From contig JAJKFL010000002.1 of the NCBI GenBank assembly GCA_021186555.1, positions 27,630,001 through 27,694,000 of the forward strand: a DNA stretch of 64,000 nucleotides. Direction: 5' to 3'. The stretch comes from Reticulitermes speratus. Lineage: Eukaryota; Arthropoda; Insecta; Blattodea; Rhinotermitidae. The notes under the pieces are model-generated. The model made no database searches, was not told where the DNA came from, and saw only the letters and a list, made by a program, of their open reading frames with translations. This document shows positions 45,074 to 54,720 of this stretch, piece after piece. The translations under genes and the position numbers were made by a program. How positions within the stretch are numbered: position 1 is the first letter of the stretch; each line of letters starts with the position of its first letter.

Positions 45074-45209
45074 TGCGGGCTCTTGTGAGTGCGGTAATGA
45101 ACCTTCGGGTTCCATAAAACGCGGGGAATTTCTTGACTAGCTGACGACCTGCTAGCTTCTCAAGAAGGACTCTGCTCCATGGAGTTAGTTAGTTAGTTAG
45201 TTAGTTAGT
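45074..45209 (+). repeat. LINE 3' end with (TTAG)n tail
   Basis: [14 protein letters not shown] and stop, then AACGCGGGGAATTTCTTGAC, GACGACCTGCTAGCTTCTC, AAGAAGGACTCTGCTCCATG and about six TTAG repeats (45184-45209). Nearly identical to 53985-54105, so copied recently relative to the other LINE relics. Confidence 0.75.
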
Positions 45210-45425
45210 CGGTATCTCAGACTTCAGCGTCGATGGTACGATGACTGGTGAAGGATGAAGTGGAATGAATCTGAATTCAAGTCGTCCTGGCTAGCCGATG
45301 TACTATTCTGGAATTTGCCTGGAGGGGCTGAAAAAGAACAAGAAAATCTTCAGCCAGGAAAGCTGGTGATTCGACAGAGATTTGCAACGAGCACCCGACT
45401 AATAAGTCTAGAACGTTACCACTAT
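45210..45425 (-). repeat. SINE-E copy 5
   Basis: GGTATCTCAGACTTCAGCGTC, GATGGTACGATGACTGG, GGCTGAAAAAGAACAAG, and TTCGACAGAGATTTGCAACG (degraded box B) follow the inverted SINE-E order. It starts directly at the LINE (TTAG)n tail. Confidence 0.5.
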
Positions 45426-45479
45426 ACCACCTGCTTGGCAATTGCCCTTCACGGTTTTCATCTCAAGTAAGTGGCTACA

Positions 45480-45740
45480 GAGGTTATAGGTCTGAACTGA
45501 GGATTATGAACGGAAGCAAAGGTAAACGCACGGGCGCACTGCTGGGAATCACGTATATGCGAGTGGTTAGCTGCAGGCATTCCCAGGTAAACAGCCTCAG
45601 GTACCAACCAGATACGAGGCGAGGTAGACCCCAGAGACGGCGTTTGGACACAGCGTCGAAGGAAATACGCTCTGCCCCGTCGCGAATCAAACCACGACCG
45701 TCAGATCGTCCAACCTACAGCCTATTCATTGTAAAGATTA
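45480..45740 (-). repeat. SINE-B copy 10 (decayed)
   Basis: GCGAGTGGTTAGCTGC, GGTACCAACCAGATACGAGG, CCCCAGAGACGGCGTTTGG and TCGCGAATCAAACCACGACC are in inverted SINE-B order, at reduced similarity. Confidence 0.45.
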
Positions 45741-46026
45741 AGCTACACGGCTCGCCACATTTACGCACATTTTAGCTTGCTTTTGTTCCTTATGATGTCC
45801 GGTAATGGAAGTTGTGGAAGTCTCTCGATCTATCGACCTGGTTCGCATAGCTCGGCCATAGTCTCATCTGAGCCATTCTTCAATTGTCAGATTATTTTGT
45901 CTTCTTGTTGCACTCCGCAATCATACGTACCTATGTAGTGCAAATACGTGCATAACACAAAATGTGCAAATGGCAAACAAAAAATCGTTTTTAGAAAAAT
46001 GTTGGTTCATATACGCTTTGGTATTC
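45741..46026. other. No recognisable feature
   Basis: Unassigned. Confidence 0.4.
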
Positions 46027-46206
46027 CACTACATCAGCGGTGCACAAATCCTGGGCGGCAGGTCGCCGTGGCGAACAAATTTCTTACGGTGACGCCAAAT
46101 TTTTTTGGGTCCTCAGTACGGAATTTGCTTCATGTCACCCTTCTGGGGCCTAGAATTTTGAGGTGGATTCTAAATATTTGGAATTCTGTGTACCACTGCA
46201 TTACGT
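46027..46206. mobile_element. hAT-like MITE, 164 bp, with 8-bp TSD
   Basis: The left end CAGCGGTGCACAAAT (46035-) and the inverted right end CAGTGGTACACAGAAT (ending 46198) form hAT-type terminal inverted repeats. The flanking octamers CACTACAT (46027-46034) and CATTACGT (46199-46206) match at 6 of 8. The interior (GGCGGCAGGTCGCCGTGGCG, TTTTTTTGGGTCC, TAGAATTTTGAGG) has no ORF. Confidence 0.65.
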
Positions 46207-46884
46207 AGCAGACACTTCTGAATACAATACTACTGCTACTGGCAAAACGTTTTGAGATTAACATCAAATAAGTTGCACTATAAAAAAGACGCGAAATAAT
46301 ATTGAAAGGACTAGTTATTATATTGTACTTCAAAACGTAAGTCGATATAGAGGTGATGGTGTTACTGTCTGTAGATTTTATTTCACTTCTTCCACTACAA
46401 AAGTGCGCCCAGGATACTTGAATCCCATCACGGAATTTACATAAAATATAAAACAAAAATGTTCTACGTCGCTTCAAGACAAAAATCTCATTTTACAAAA
46501 TCTCCTAAGCGTAGCTGCCTTGTACAGCAGAGAATTATGTTACCAACGTTACCTTATAAGCATAAAGATGCATACTAAATTAGAAACATGAAAATATAAA
46601 GGTGCTGCAGAACGCCCGAGTTTTTGTTTTAGACGCCACTGCAGTGGAAACTCCACGCGATATTGCATAGGCATGGTGCCTTCTGCATTAAAACACAGAC
46701 CTTCGTGTACAGGAGCGGAATTATTTGCATATTTCGCTAAAACTGACGGCAAAGACCAGTGTTCCGTCGTATCACTCTACAGGTCCCACATGACACAGCC
46801 AGCGACTACCTCACGCCTCTTCCGACATAACTCTATGTACATTACGTCACAGGACGATTAACTCAAACCGAACCTCGCGGATGA
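46207..46884. other. No recognisable feature
   Basis: A perfect 12-bp palindrome CCACTGCAGTGG lies at 46634-46645. Nothing else was identified. Confidence 0.4.
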
Positions 46885-47060
46885 GCAGTTGGCTAGCTCT
46901 CCTGTTTAGTATCCAGGGGGGCCACGGGTCCGAATCTCTGTTCGAAGACCAGCTGACTGAGGATTTCTGTAATTTCCTTCAGCCAAGTCAACGTAATTCT
47001 TTAGACGAAGTTAATTGCAGTCCACAAAGTTCCAACGTAACTCCTTCTATCCATGAAATT
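46885..47060 (+). repeat. Possible tRNA-headed SINE relic
   Basis: GATGAGCAGTTGGCTAGC (box A-like) and GCCACGGGTCCGAATCTC (box B-like) are ~30 bp apart. The body (CTGACTGAGGATTTCTGTAA) has no second copy here. Confidence 0.4.
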
Positions 47061-47330
47061 CAATCCAGCATTATCTCCCAAACAACCTTGGTATGAACAT
47101 GTCACTACGTATCACCCACTCTTTATGCATTTAATTCCCGCCGTCAGAACGTCTGAGGCAGAAGCGATACTGACGACGCAATGCACGAAGCAGGTATCTG
47201 AACATTTCTGCGATGATACATCTTTGAACAATATGTAATCTACAAAGATTATAATTATGCTTGTAGAATGTACAACAGCAGTACGGCAGCCGCTCGATAT
47301 TTACATCCTATTTATACGGTTATTTTTACC

Positions 47331-47570
47331 ACAGTGACCGCGCGGTCTAAGGCGTGGGTCTGCGGCCGCTCGCTTGTTGGGACTGTGGGTTCGAATCCCG
47401 CCGGGGGCATGGATGTCTCTTGTGAGTGTCGTGTGTTGTCAGGCACAGGTCTCTGCGCCGAGGTGATCACTTGTCCAGAGGAGTCCTACCGAGTGTGGTG
47501 TAACTGAGTGTGATCGTGAAGCCTCGATAATGAAGAGGCCCTAGCCCACTAGGGGCTGTTGCGCCACGTA
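47331..47570 (+). repeat. SINE-A copy 4
   Basis: CAGTGACCGCGCGGTCTAAG + GCGTGGG (box A), CTGTGGGTTCGAATCCCGCC (box B) and the full body to CTAGCCCACTAGGGGCTG. A degenerate target duplication TTATACGGTTATTTTTAC / TTATAAGGTTATAACTTTAC is present at about 47311 and 47580. Confidence 0.8.
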
Positions 47571-48043
47571 TAAATGAAATTATAAGGTTATAACTTTACA
47601 GCACTAACTGCCGCTCAGCATGTAACACGTGATATGGAGACAGACCACAACGCCACAAATCAAGCAGTTCGTCCCTACAGCCCATATAAAAATCACCATC
47701 ATGGCGGCAGTCGATGTCATCCCTCCAAGTCTTCTGGTATGTGAAACAGTACTGTAGATGAGGGAACCTGCTGCCTCCATCTTCAGGGTATTCCGGTGCC
47801 GTTAATATTGAGGTAGCTATGAACAACACGGCATGAAATCTCAGACGACTCATGCCCACCGGCGTGAGAACCTCACATCTCACTCTAATTTTATGTTTTG
47901 TTGTTCTACGGTAGTGGGAACTTGGTTCATTGCAAACAATGTCGCGTAATTACCTGTACTAGTATGTAATCCTGGCCGTCTATGTTCCGACCGCATTTAA
48001 CACAAGCAGGTGTTAAGTGCCTTAGAGACGCTGTTGGTTTACC

Positions 48044-48079
<36 letters not shown>

Positions 48080-48524
48080 GTCGCATCTGACATGCTGAAG
48101 GACTCCGTGCCTGGGGAAGTGGCATACAGCGTGGCGTAAATATAACACAAAACAAAGGCGAGATTCGAAAGTGCGATCCCTGTGTTCGAGTAAACAAGAC
48201 CATGGTCGCCATCAACTACACGCCTATTCTAGCTACTGCTTGTAACAAATGGCTCATCCTAAGCGTTTAAAGCCCAGCAGTAACTACAGGCCTATGAACC
48301 AAACGCTGTTAGCATCAAACTCCTTACGTATGTAGCCCACACAGTGGGTTTACAAGTTTCGTATGAAACTGATTGGTCTTTTTAATGCAGGAGTTTGTTC
48401 TCCGTGAGGTAGAAACTAATATTTTATATATAATTTGGATGAACCTTAGTCTTCAAAGCGTTAAATTATATGTCCACTTCGCTTAACTCTACGCATTCTT
48501 ATCCAAGGCACTAGATAAAAGCTA
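47571..48524. other. No gene; foldback trace and (TG/TA)n
   Basis: 47735-47885 has foldback words (CTGCCTCCATCTTCAGGG, AACACGGCATG, CACCGGCGTGAGAACCTC at the right end). A compound microsatellite (GT)n(TA)n covers 48043-48080. Confidence 0.5.
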
Positions 48525-48592
48525 AGAACCGAACCCGGTCAATAAATTTCATAACCAGTCACTTCACTTACTTGAGCTATCCAGGTTTATGA
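48525..48592 (-). repeat. SINE-F head fragment
   Basis: Inverted: CCTGGATAGCTCAAGTAAGT (box A) and TTGACCGGGTTCGGTTC (box B). Only the tRNA-like head remains. Confidence 0.45.
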
Positions 48593-49489
48593 CTCTGTGG
48601 TACAGATATAACATTAATCGTTCAAGCTGTCATGTCGACGTGACCAGCTGCTAAATGGTTGTCGTTTGACGTTGCAGCCAATGACGCTACTCGTACACAA
48701 GTTCCCAACTTGTCTGTTTCACTGTTCTGTCACCAGCGGCGAACATTTTCCACAAAGACAAACTGCAACTTGAAAGGTGGTTGGGCTGCATACCTGGCAG
48801 GCGTGTAGTCAAGCTTGAATGTCACATTTACTGTCGTCTCCAGACGTCGGTCAGCAGCGCTGTAGACCGTCAAATGCGTAGTAATACACAGCAATCAGAG
48901 GCGCCTGCCACTGGCTCTGTCACAAACCTGGCATCTGCGTACTCTGTGTCGTAGTTCATGGGGCAAACAACCGCAAGGGGATACAAGACACGTGACTTTA
49001 CTGTTATTTCAAATTCACTCCTCTTAAAATGTTTCCGCTTATTAATATCAGTCGCCATGGTGTAGGGTGTTAGTTGAAGAGGAGATAGCTCGTAGCAGAT
49101 GTCCGGGGATGAAAGATGCATCCAATTTACTCAACAGAGAGAAGCTCAAAATATTTCTTTATATTTCACTTTCTGACACAAACAGAGCCAGCGCTCCCAG
49201 CGTTGTGTTAAAAACTTACGCGACACAAAGACAAATATATGTAAAACCCCAGTAACAACCCTTCGTCACAAAGCTTTAAACTTACGCAATCCTCTGCTCC
49301 AAGAAACCCACAGAGTATATGGCACTGTACACAAAATCCCGCCATTGGACCTTATTCTAATCTAGCTCACATTTCTCGAATATCCATTTGGGTGTTCTTG
49401 ATGAAATAAAAAAAGAACGCTTTATGTGGATACCATATCCGTCCATCTGTCTGTGACCTAGTATCTGTGACTAAACCGTCTGTCGGATT
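48593..49489. other. No recognisable feature
   Basis: Unassigned; the region 49370-49490 may be the leading part of the degenerate tandem repeat that follows. Confidence 0.35.
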
Positions 49490-49960
49490 TGCATGAAATT
49501 CGGTACCGACATAGGAATTCTGTACAAAAAGTTATCGAACGGAACAAACGTGTCGTGAAAACCGGGTCACTGACAATCTTACTTTACTTAGGGAAGTCAA
49601 TCAATTTGTACCCATACTTTCCACATTCATTGACAGATACGGGTGAAATGCGGTCAGTAAAAGGGGTAATTTATTTAAGGGCTTACACAAACTTTTGCCC
49701 GCGTCTTCTACATTTTCATCCGCTTCGGACAAAGTTCGGTACAGGACAGAAAAGTGCTGAATGACTGCGAGTTTCGTGAAAATCGGCACAGTGAAAGGCA
49801 TACTTTACTTAGAAGCGAAAATGAACACATATTCACACTTTCATTTACCGTCCGATATGGGTGAAAATCGGTATACGGCATCTGCAAATAATGCTGTTGA
49901 ACTGATAGTTTCGTGAAAACTGACCCAAGGATGGCCGTAATTTTCTTCTGGATGTAAATA
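49490..49960 (+). repeat. Degenerate ~110-130-bp tandem repeat
   Basis: Three paragraphs repeat the order (A)AATTCGGTA, ~35 bp, TTCGTGAAAACNG or TCGTGAAAACCGGG, ~20 bp, TACTTTACTTAG-like: about 49490-49590, 49726-49812 and 49859-49945, with GGGTGAAATGCGGT / GGGTGAAAATCGGT between. Minus-strand frames through it give FTKL...-type repeats by coincidence. Confidence 0.6.
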
Positions 49961-50035
49961 AAATTATATTTACGCATGTCGCCGCGAAAAAATGACGCGG
50001 TAAAAACCTTGATTGTAGGCTTCCGCCGCGATGTT

Positions 50036-50290
50036 GATGAGATCTGCGCTGTTCTGGAATATTACACGGCGTCGTGTGGTAATTGTTTACCGACGTTTCG
50101 GTACAACCTATCGGTCCCACCTTCACGGGTCAAGAGTCCGAGTAGGAAAGAAAGAAAGTTCTAGGTTGCTAGCTTTCTTTCTTTCCTACGCGGACTCTTG
50201 ACCCGCGAAGATGGGACCGATAGATTGTATCGAAACGTCGGTAAACAATTACCACACGACGTCGCGTAATATCCCAGAGGAGCGCAGATC
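50036..50290. repeat. Foldback element FB-6: near-perfect 120-bp-arm palindrome
   Basis: Left arm 50036-50164 and right arm 50169-50290 pair along their whole length around a 4-nt loop (GTTG at 50165-50168). I count about 10 mismatches in ~120 bp. In arm order: GAGATCTGCGCT, ATTAC, GTCGTGTGGTAATTGTTTAC, CGACGTTTCG, TATCGGTCCCA, GGGTCAAGAGTCCG, GTAGGAAAGAAAGAAAG, CTAG. No coding capacity in either strand. Confidence 0.95.
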
Positions 50291-51119
50291 TCAACGCAGT
50301 AAAAGTCTGTGCACTATCTCACGCTGTACTACAGCTGCAGTCTTGCTGCTATTATCCTTATACGTTTAAGCCTCTCACGATGCCTCTTTCTTCAGTTTTA
50401 CTAGCCAACATTTTGCCTGTATTTCGTATTTCTCCAATACGTCCTACGTGTCCCATTCCTAATATTCATGTTAATTTCACCACGCTAACAATATCGCAAG
50501 AAAGGTGAATATTACGAAACTCTCCACCACATAGTCCTAATTTTCTCCGTTTTCCCATTACCTCCTCAAACCCAGGATTAGCGAGACGGATGGCATATTA
50601 CGCCAAACAGCAGCAAAAATAACATGCAGTAACTCCCTTTTCGGGTCCGCACAGCCTTTCCCTCTTGCACCAGTTCCTCAGAACTCTCTACACGTTTCCT
50701 ACATCCCCCCACACACAAACACACACACACTTCTACATACCGAATGCCGAAATGCTCCACACGACACGTCTGAACTCTGAAGTCTTCCGTGAAACTGGTA
50801 ACTGAACTCACCTGTAAAGATACACAACCACAAATAAAACACTGCGCGTACAGAATGAAAATTTAATTAAAAAGCCGCAGAACTGTGAGCCTTTAGCACA
50901 AACACATCTATTAAACAATAGTACTGCGACCCCAGGCATTCAGAACATTTGCCCGTTACATCTACTTCAGTTATGGTGATCATTTTGTCAAGTCCCATAA
51001 TACATCGCAAACAACATCACCACGTGTTTACTCCGCCAAGTCTATAATGATCATTTTCGTTACCTGTAATACTTCTTTCTTTCTTTTTCTTTCTTGACCT
51101 CTTTCTACCTACTCACTAT
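50291..51119. other. No gene; CA- and CT-rich short runs
   Basis: CA-rich 50708-50731 and pyrimidine-rich 51073-51113 tracts. No domain identified. Confidence 0.45.
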
Positions 51120-51356
51120 AGGTGCAACCATAACCCACTAGGGTTATAGTTGCACCTGACCACACTCAATCACATACACACACACACTTGGTAGGACTCC
51201 TCTGGAAAAGGGATCGGCCCGTCGCAGAGACCTAACAAAACACAACACTCACAACAGACACACATCCATGCCTCCGGGGGGATTCGAACCCGCAATTCTA
51301 GCAGGCGAGCGGCCGCAGACCCACACCATAAACTGCGCGGCCTCCGGAATCGGCCC
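51120..51356 (-). repeat. SINE-A copy 5 ending in a hairpin
   Basis: Minus strand: CCGATTCCGGAGGCCGCGCA + GTTTATGGTGTGGG (box A decayed), AATTGCGGGTTCGAATCCCC (box B), and body CGTCGCAGAG in inverse. Instead of the usual 3' end, it terminates in a 17-bp-arm hairpin (51120-51157: AGGTGCAACCATAACCC, loop ACTA, GGGTTATAGTTGCACCT) with one mismatch. The core CCCACTAGGG is a normal SINE-A 3' segment. Confidence 0.75.
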
Positions 51357-52683
51357 TTTAACAGTTACGGACTTGTTATTCTGTACAGTCCAGCAGGTTC
51401 ATACAATCACCATTTTGGTTGCTAGTGACAGTTAAATATCAATAAATGCTTCGAAAATAGATGAAAAGGGAGATTTTCTCCTTTCTGAAATGCTGAAATT
51501 ACGAGTTATACACTAACATCAGTATGCTGTCAGTATTCATCAGCTGATGATAGTGGATCTTTGAAAGGGCACGCTGCTCCATTACACAAATACACGTATT
51601 TGCCCCTTCCCAATTTCGATTCTCACTGCCAACACTGCAGAATACACTTCTGATTGAATTAAACTGCGTTAAAAACTTCTCAAATGCAACAAAATTCAAA
51701 GGTGTATATCCGCAGTCAATGTTACTGGAAGACGCCTGAAATCAAATGTTGGCGCTGACAGCACACACGGGTCGGCAGGCTTTGTTTAATAAACGCGTTT
51801 GTTTAAAAATCAATAAATTAATTAGCTCAGACCCATTGTTGCATATCCAATTTAATTATGTAAATGTCCTGAAGCATACAGCTGTAAAAGCTGCGGGCTG
51901 TCACAACATAACAACACACACGACACCACGAAGGCATACAGTAGACAACAAAAGCTGGTATAATGACAGTTTGGTTGAGGTGGAGCAGTGACCACACCAT
52001 CCATTAGTTGCTTGTTCCGAGCGCCCATACAGATGCCTTTGTAAGTTGCGTACGTACGTACATACATGCATACATACATACATACTAGTACATTTAGAGT
52101 TAGAATGAATACTTAAATACGTAATCGGTGACCCAAGTTGTAAACAAACTCAACTGAGACACTACACTATGCCATATGGGCACTAGCTTCATATCACGAC
52201 AAAAATAGACAAATGTGTGATCACATATTTCATTTACACAACCATCACAGTACAAAATGTCACAAACAGGGCGTAGAGTTAAAATTCTCACAGCCGATGA
52301 AGCTAAAATGACATATACATATGAAAACAGAAGAGTGAGCCTACTCGACATGTCGACTCGGGATGTCTGCTAGAAAGGTAGCAATATTTCGAAGGATAAT
52401 TTTGTCTCTATCTTCAGGGTTCAAGTAAAAGTTACGAGACTATACTACGATATAATTGTAATGGCGTTTTTTCCGTAGATTTAAAATCCCACTGTTTCAA
52501 CTCAATTCAACGTGAAATTTTAAATTCTGTAAAGTCATATGGGCTCGAAGTGACTGCATGCCAGCAAGTGAACGCAAGAGCAACTGTCTCTCAAAGGAAA
52601 GCTGTAGCCTTAAAATATACGGACAACTGAGCTCCACAATTTCCTCGACAGTTCACATTAACCGCGATTCACTTTGATCAAAC

Positions 52684-52721
<38 letters not shown>

Positions 52722-53098
52722 CAAGGAATGCAGAGATTTGGAACATCTGACAACTTGGAATTGTCTCCAATCTCTGCAAGAAGCCATTGTTCCCTCACCC
52801 CACACCGAGACCCTGCTTGAGAATCTCTGAAACAAGCTAACGGTTAACACTCCACGTCTCTAAAATGTATTCTAAAGCGGTCTAAGAAACTGGAGACGTA
52901 TCAACTAGGCCTGATTAGTCAGCGAATCGATAAAAGGCCGGCGTTTAGAACGCTCAATCAATAGGCTGGGTTCGTACCGTGAATTTAGCATCCTGAAATG
53001 TAAGAAAACGGATAAGCTGTAGAGACGCCACGAAGACAGTTTCTACGGGACCCTCAGAAGGCAAGACTGGTCCACGAATGCCGGTGTAACAACTTGCA
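51357..53098. other. No gene; microsatellites
   Basis: (CATA)n-rich 52048-52085, (CA)17 at 52686-52719, and a foldback-like trace at 52360-52440 (TCGACATGTCGACTCGGGATG, ATTTCGAAGGATA, TCTTCAGGGTTCAAG). No coding feature. Confidence 0.5.
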
Positions 53099-53349
53099 CT
53101 TAGAAACAGGTGCGTTTCCTGAAGGGGGGGGGGGTGCGGCCGCCCCGGACGGCAAAATGGAAGGAAAAGTGAACATTTTAAGTATAAAAACTGATTTTTG
53201 CCCTCAAAAAGTTTTTAATTAGTCAGCCAAACTCTTGGAAATTCAGTCATTGTTTCCGATTTCTTAAAGTTCATAGTTTCTGTTAGCGGCGGACATTGTG
53301 ACTACTCGACCTGGACGCTGGAACACCTAGCTACGCCACTGTTTAGAAA
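53099..53349. mobile_element. hAT-like MITE, 235 bp, with 8-bp TSD
   Basis: The right end, inverted, reads CAGTGGCGTAGCTAGGTGTT, a typical hAT-type terminus. The left end CAGGTGCGTTTCCTGAAGGG + G-run (53107-) is its decayed partner. Octamers CTTAGAAA (53099-53106) and TTTAGAAA (53342-53349) are 7 of 8 identical. The G11 run (53124-53134) and GCGGCCGCCCCGG lie just inside the left end. No ORF. Confidence 0.7.
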
Positions 53350-53789
53350 TTCGCATTTACGTTCAGTATTTCGTGAGGACTGAGTGGCTGAGGAAAAAAT
53401 CGAGCTAAAATTAACAGTAGTACGATGAACTCCGACTTTTCTGCCTAACAAACAGAAATGAGGTTCAGAATAAAACTAGAAAAATAATATAAGAATTACT
53501 ACTATTATTATTACCACAATTCGTTTCGAAAATTCTTATTCCGTATAAGTTCAAAAACCCCGAAGATTAGAATATACGTACAAAAGAATTACCTGTCAGC
53601 AGTGATGTACACAGTGTGAAACGTGGCTTCTTATTGTGAAAGGTGAGCATAAAGTATAGGATGTTAAATACAAAGCTCTCAAAAAATATTCTGGCCTATA
53701 AAGAGGATGAAGATAGTAATTCAGGGCATTACTCGTACACAGAGAGGGTACTCATGACATATTTTGTATTGTTAGGGCAGTAACGGCCG
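53350..53789. other. No recognisable feature
   Basis: Unassigned AT-rich sequence. Confidence 0.4.
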
Positions 53790-54110
53790 GGACGGCATAT
53801 GGCTAGTAGGTTCGAGACTAGGAATGCCTACAGAATTATGGGAAGAAAACCTTTTCGGACGAACAAAAAAGGCAGAGGAGAATTTCTCGACCAGCTGCTC
53901 ACAAAGAAATGGATCTTCAAGAAGTGGGATGGAGGGGCATGGACTGGATTGATATGGCTCAGGGTAGGGACAGGTGGCGCGCTCTTGTGAGTGCGGTAAT
54001 GAACCTTCGGGTTCCATAAAACGCGGCGAATTTCTTGACTAGCTGACGACCTGTTAGCTTCTCAAGAAGGACTCTGCTCCATGGAATTAGTTAGTTGCTC
54101 ACAAAGACTG
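53790..54110 (+). pseudogene. LINE RT C-terminus and 3' end (plus strand)
   Basis: [20 protein letters not shown] (53822-53881) corresponds to the GKPEGKRPLGRPRRRWED-type block. After a frameshift near 53930, [12 protein letters not shown] and [17 protein letters not shown] with stop (53929-54019) give the C-terminus. The 3' UTR CGGCGAATTTCTTGACTAGC, CTGTTAGCTTCTCAAGAAGG, ACTCTGCTCCATGG follows, ending ATTAGTTAG. It faces the minus-strand copy that starts 44 bp downstream. Confidence 0.75.
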
Positions 54111-54153
54111 TAGCACTGAGTTATTTAGACCTACCTACTTACCTACCAAAATA

Positions 54154-54720
54154 ACTCCAAGGAGTAGAGTCCTTCATGAGAAGCTAACAGTTCCTCAGGT
54201 AGACAAAAAGTTCCCCGTACTTCAAGGAACCCAAAGGTTCATTACCGTGCTCACAACAGCCAATGATCTGCCCCTATCCTGAGCCCGATCAATCCAGTCC
54301 AAGCCCTTCCATCCTATTTCGTTAACACCCATTTTAATATTATACTCCCATCTACGTCCAGCTCATCCGAGGTTTACACTCAAAAATCCTGCAAGGATTT
54401 CTCTTCAACATTCGTGTCACATGCCCCGCCCATCTCATTCTCTTTGATCTGATCAGCCTAATATGTGGCGAGGAGCATAAGTCATTAAGTTCCTCATTAT
54501 GCAACTTTCGCCAGTGTCCTGTTCCTTTCTCCAGATAAAGCCGAAATATCTTCCCCAGCACCCTACTCTTGAACACCCTCAGCTTATGTTCTTCCCTTAA
54601 AGCGACAGACCAAGTTTTACACCCACACAAAAAGAGACAAAATTATAGTTCTGTATATTTTATAATGAAGTTACTTACAACACAAACACTAAATTTTGTT
54701 AGGAGACATATAGGGCAGTA
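54154..54720 (-). pseudogene. LINE RT C-terminus and 3' end (minus strand)
   Basis: Reading down the minus strand: KIYRTIIL (about 54665), CGCKTWSVALREEHKLRVFK (54624-54565), GTGHWRKLHNEELNDLCSSP (54520-54461), RSKRMRWAGHVTRMLKRN (54451-54398), then WEYNIKM (about 54348-54328), LDWIDRAQDRG (54305-54273), STVMNLWVP with stop (54255-54226), and the UTR with AACTGTTAGCTTCTCATGAA and ACTCCTTGGAGTT. This is the most complete C-terminal segment of the MNLRVP LINE family in the window. A frameshift in the GKPEGKRP region and one after KIYRTIIL make it non-functional. Confidence 0.8.

Noticed and set aside
45184..45209. Telomeric repeat
   Set aside because: The unit is TTAG, not the insect TTAGG, and it sits exactly at a LINE 3' end.
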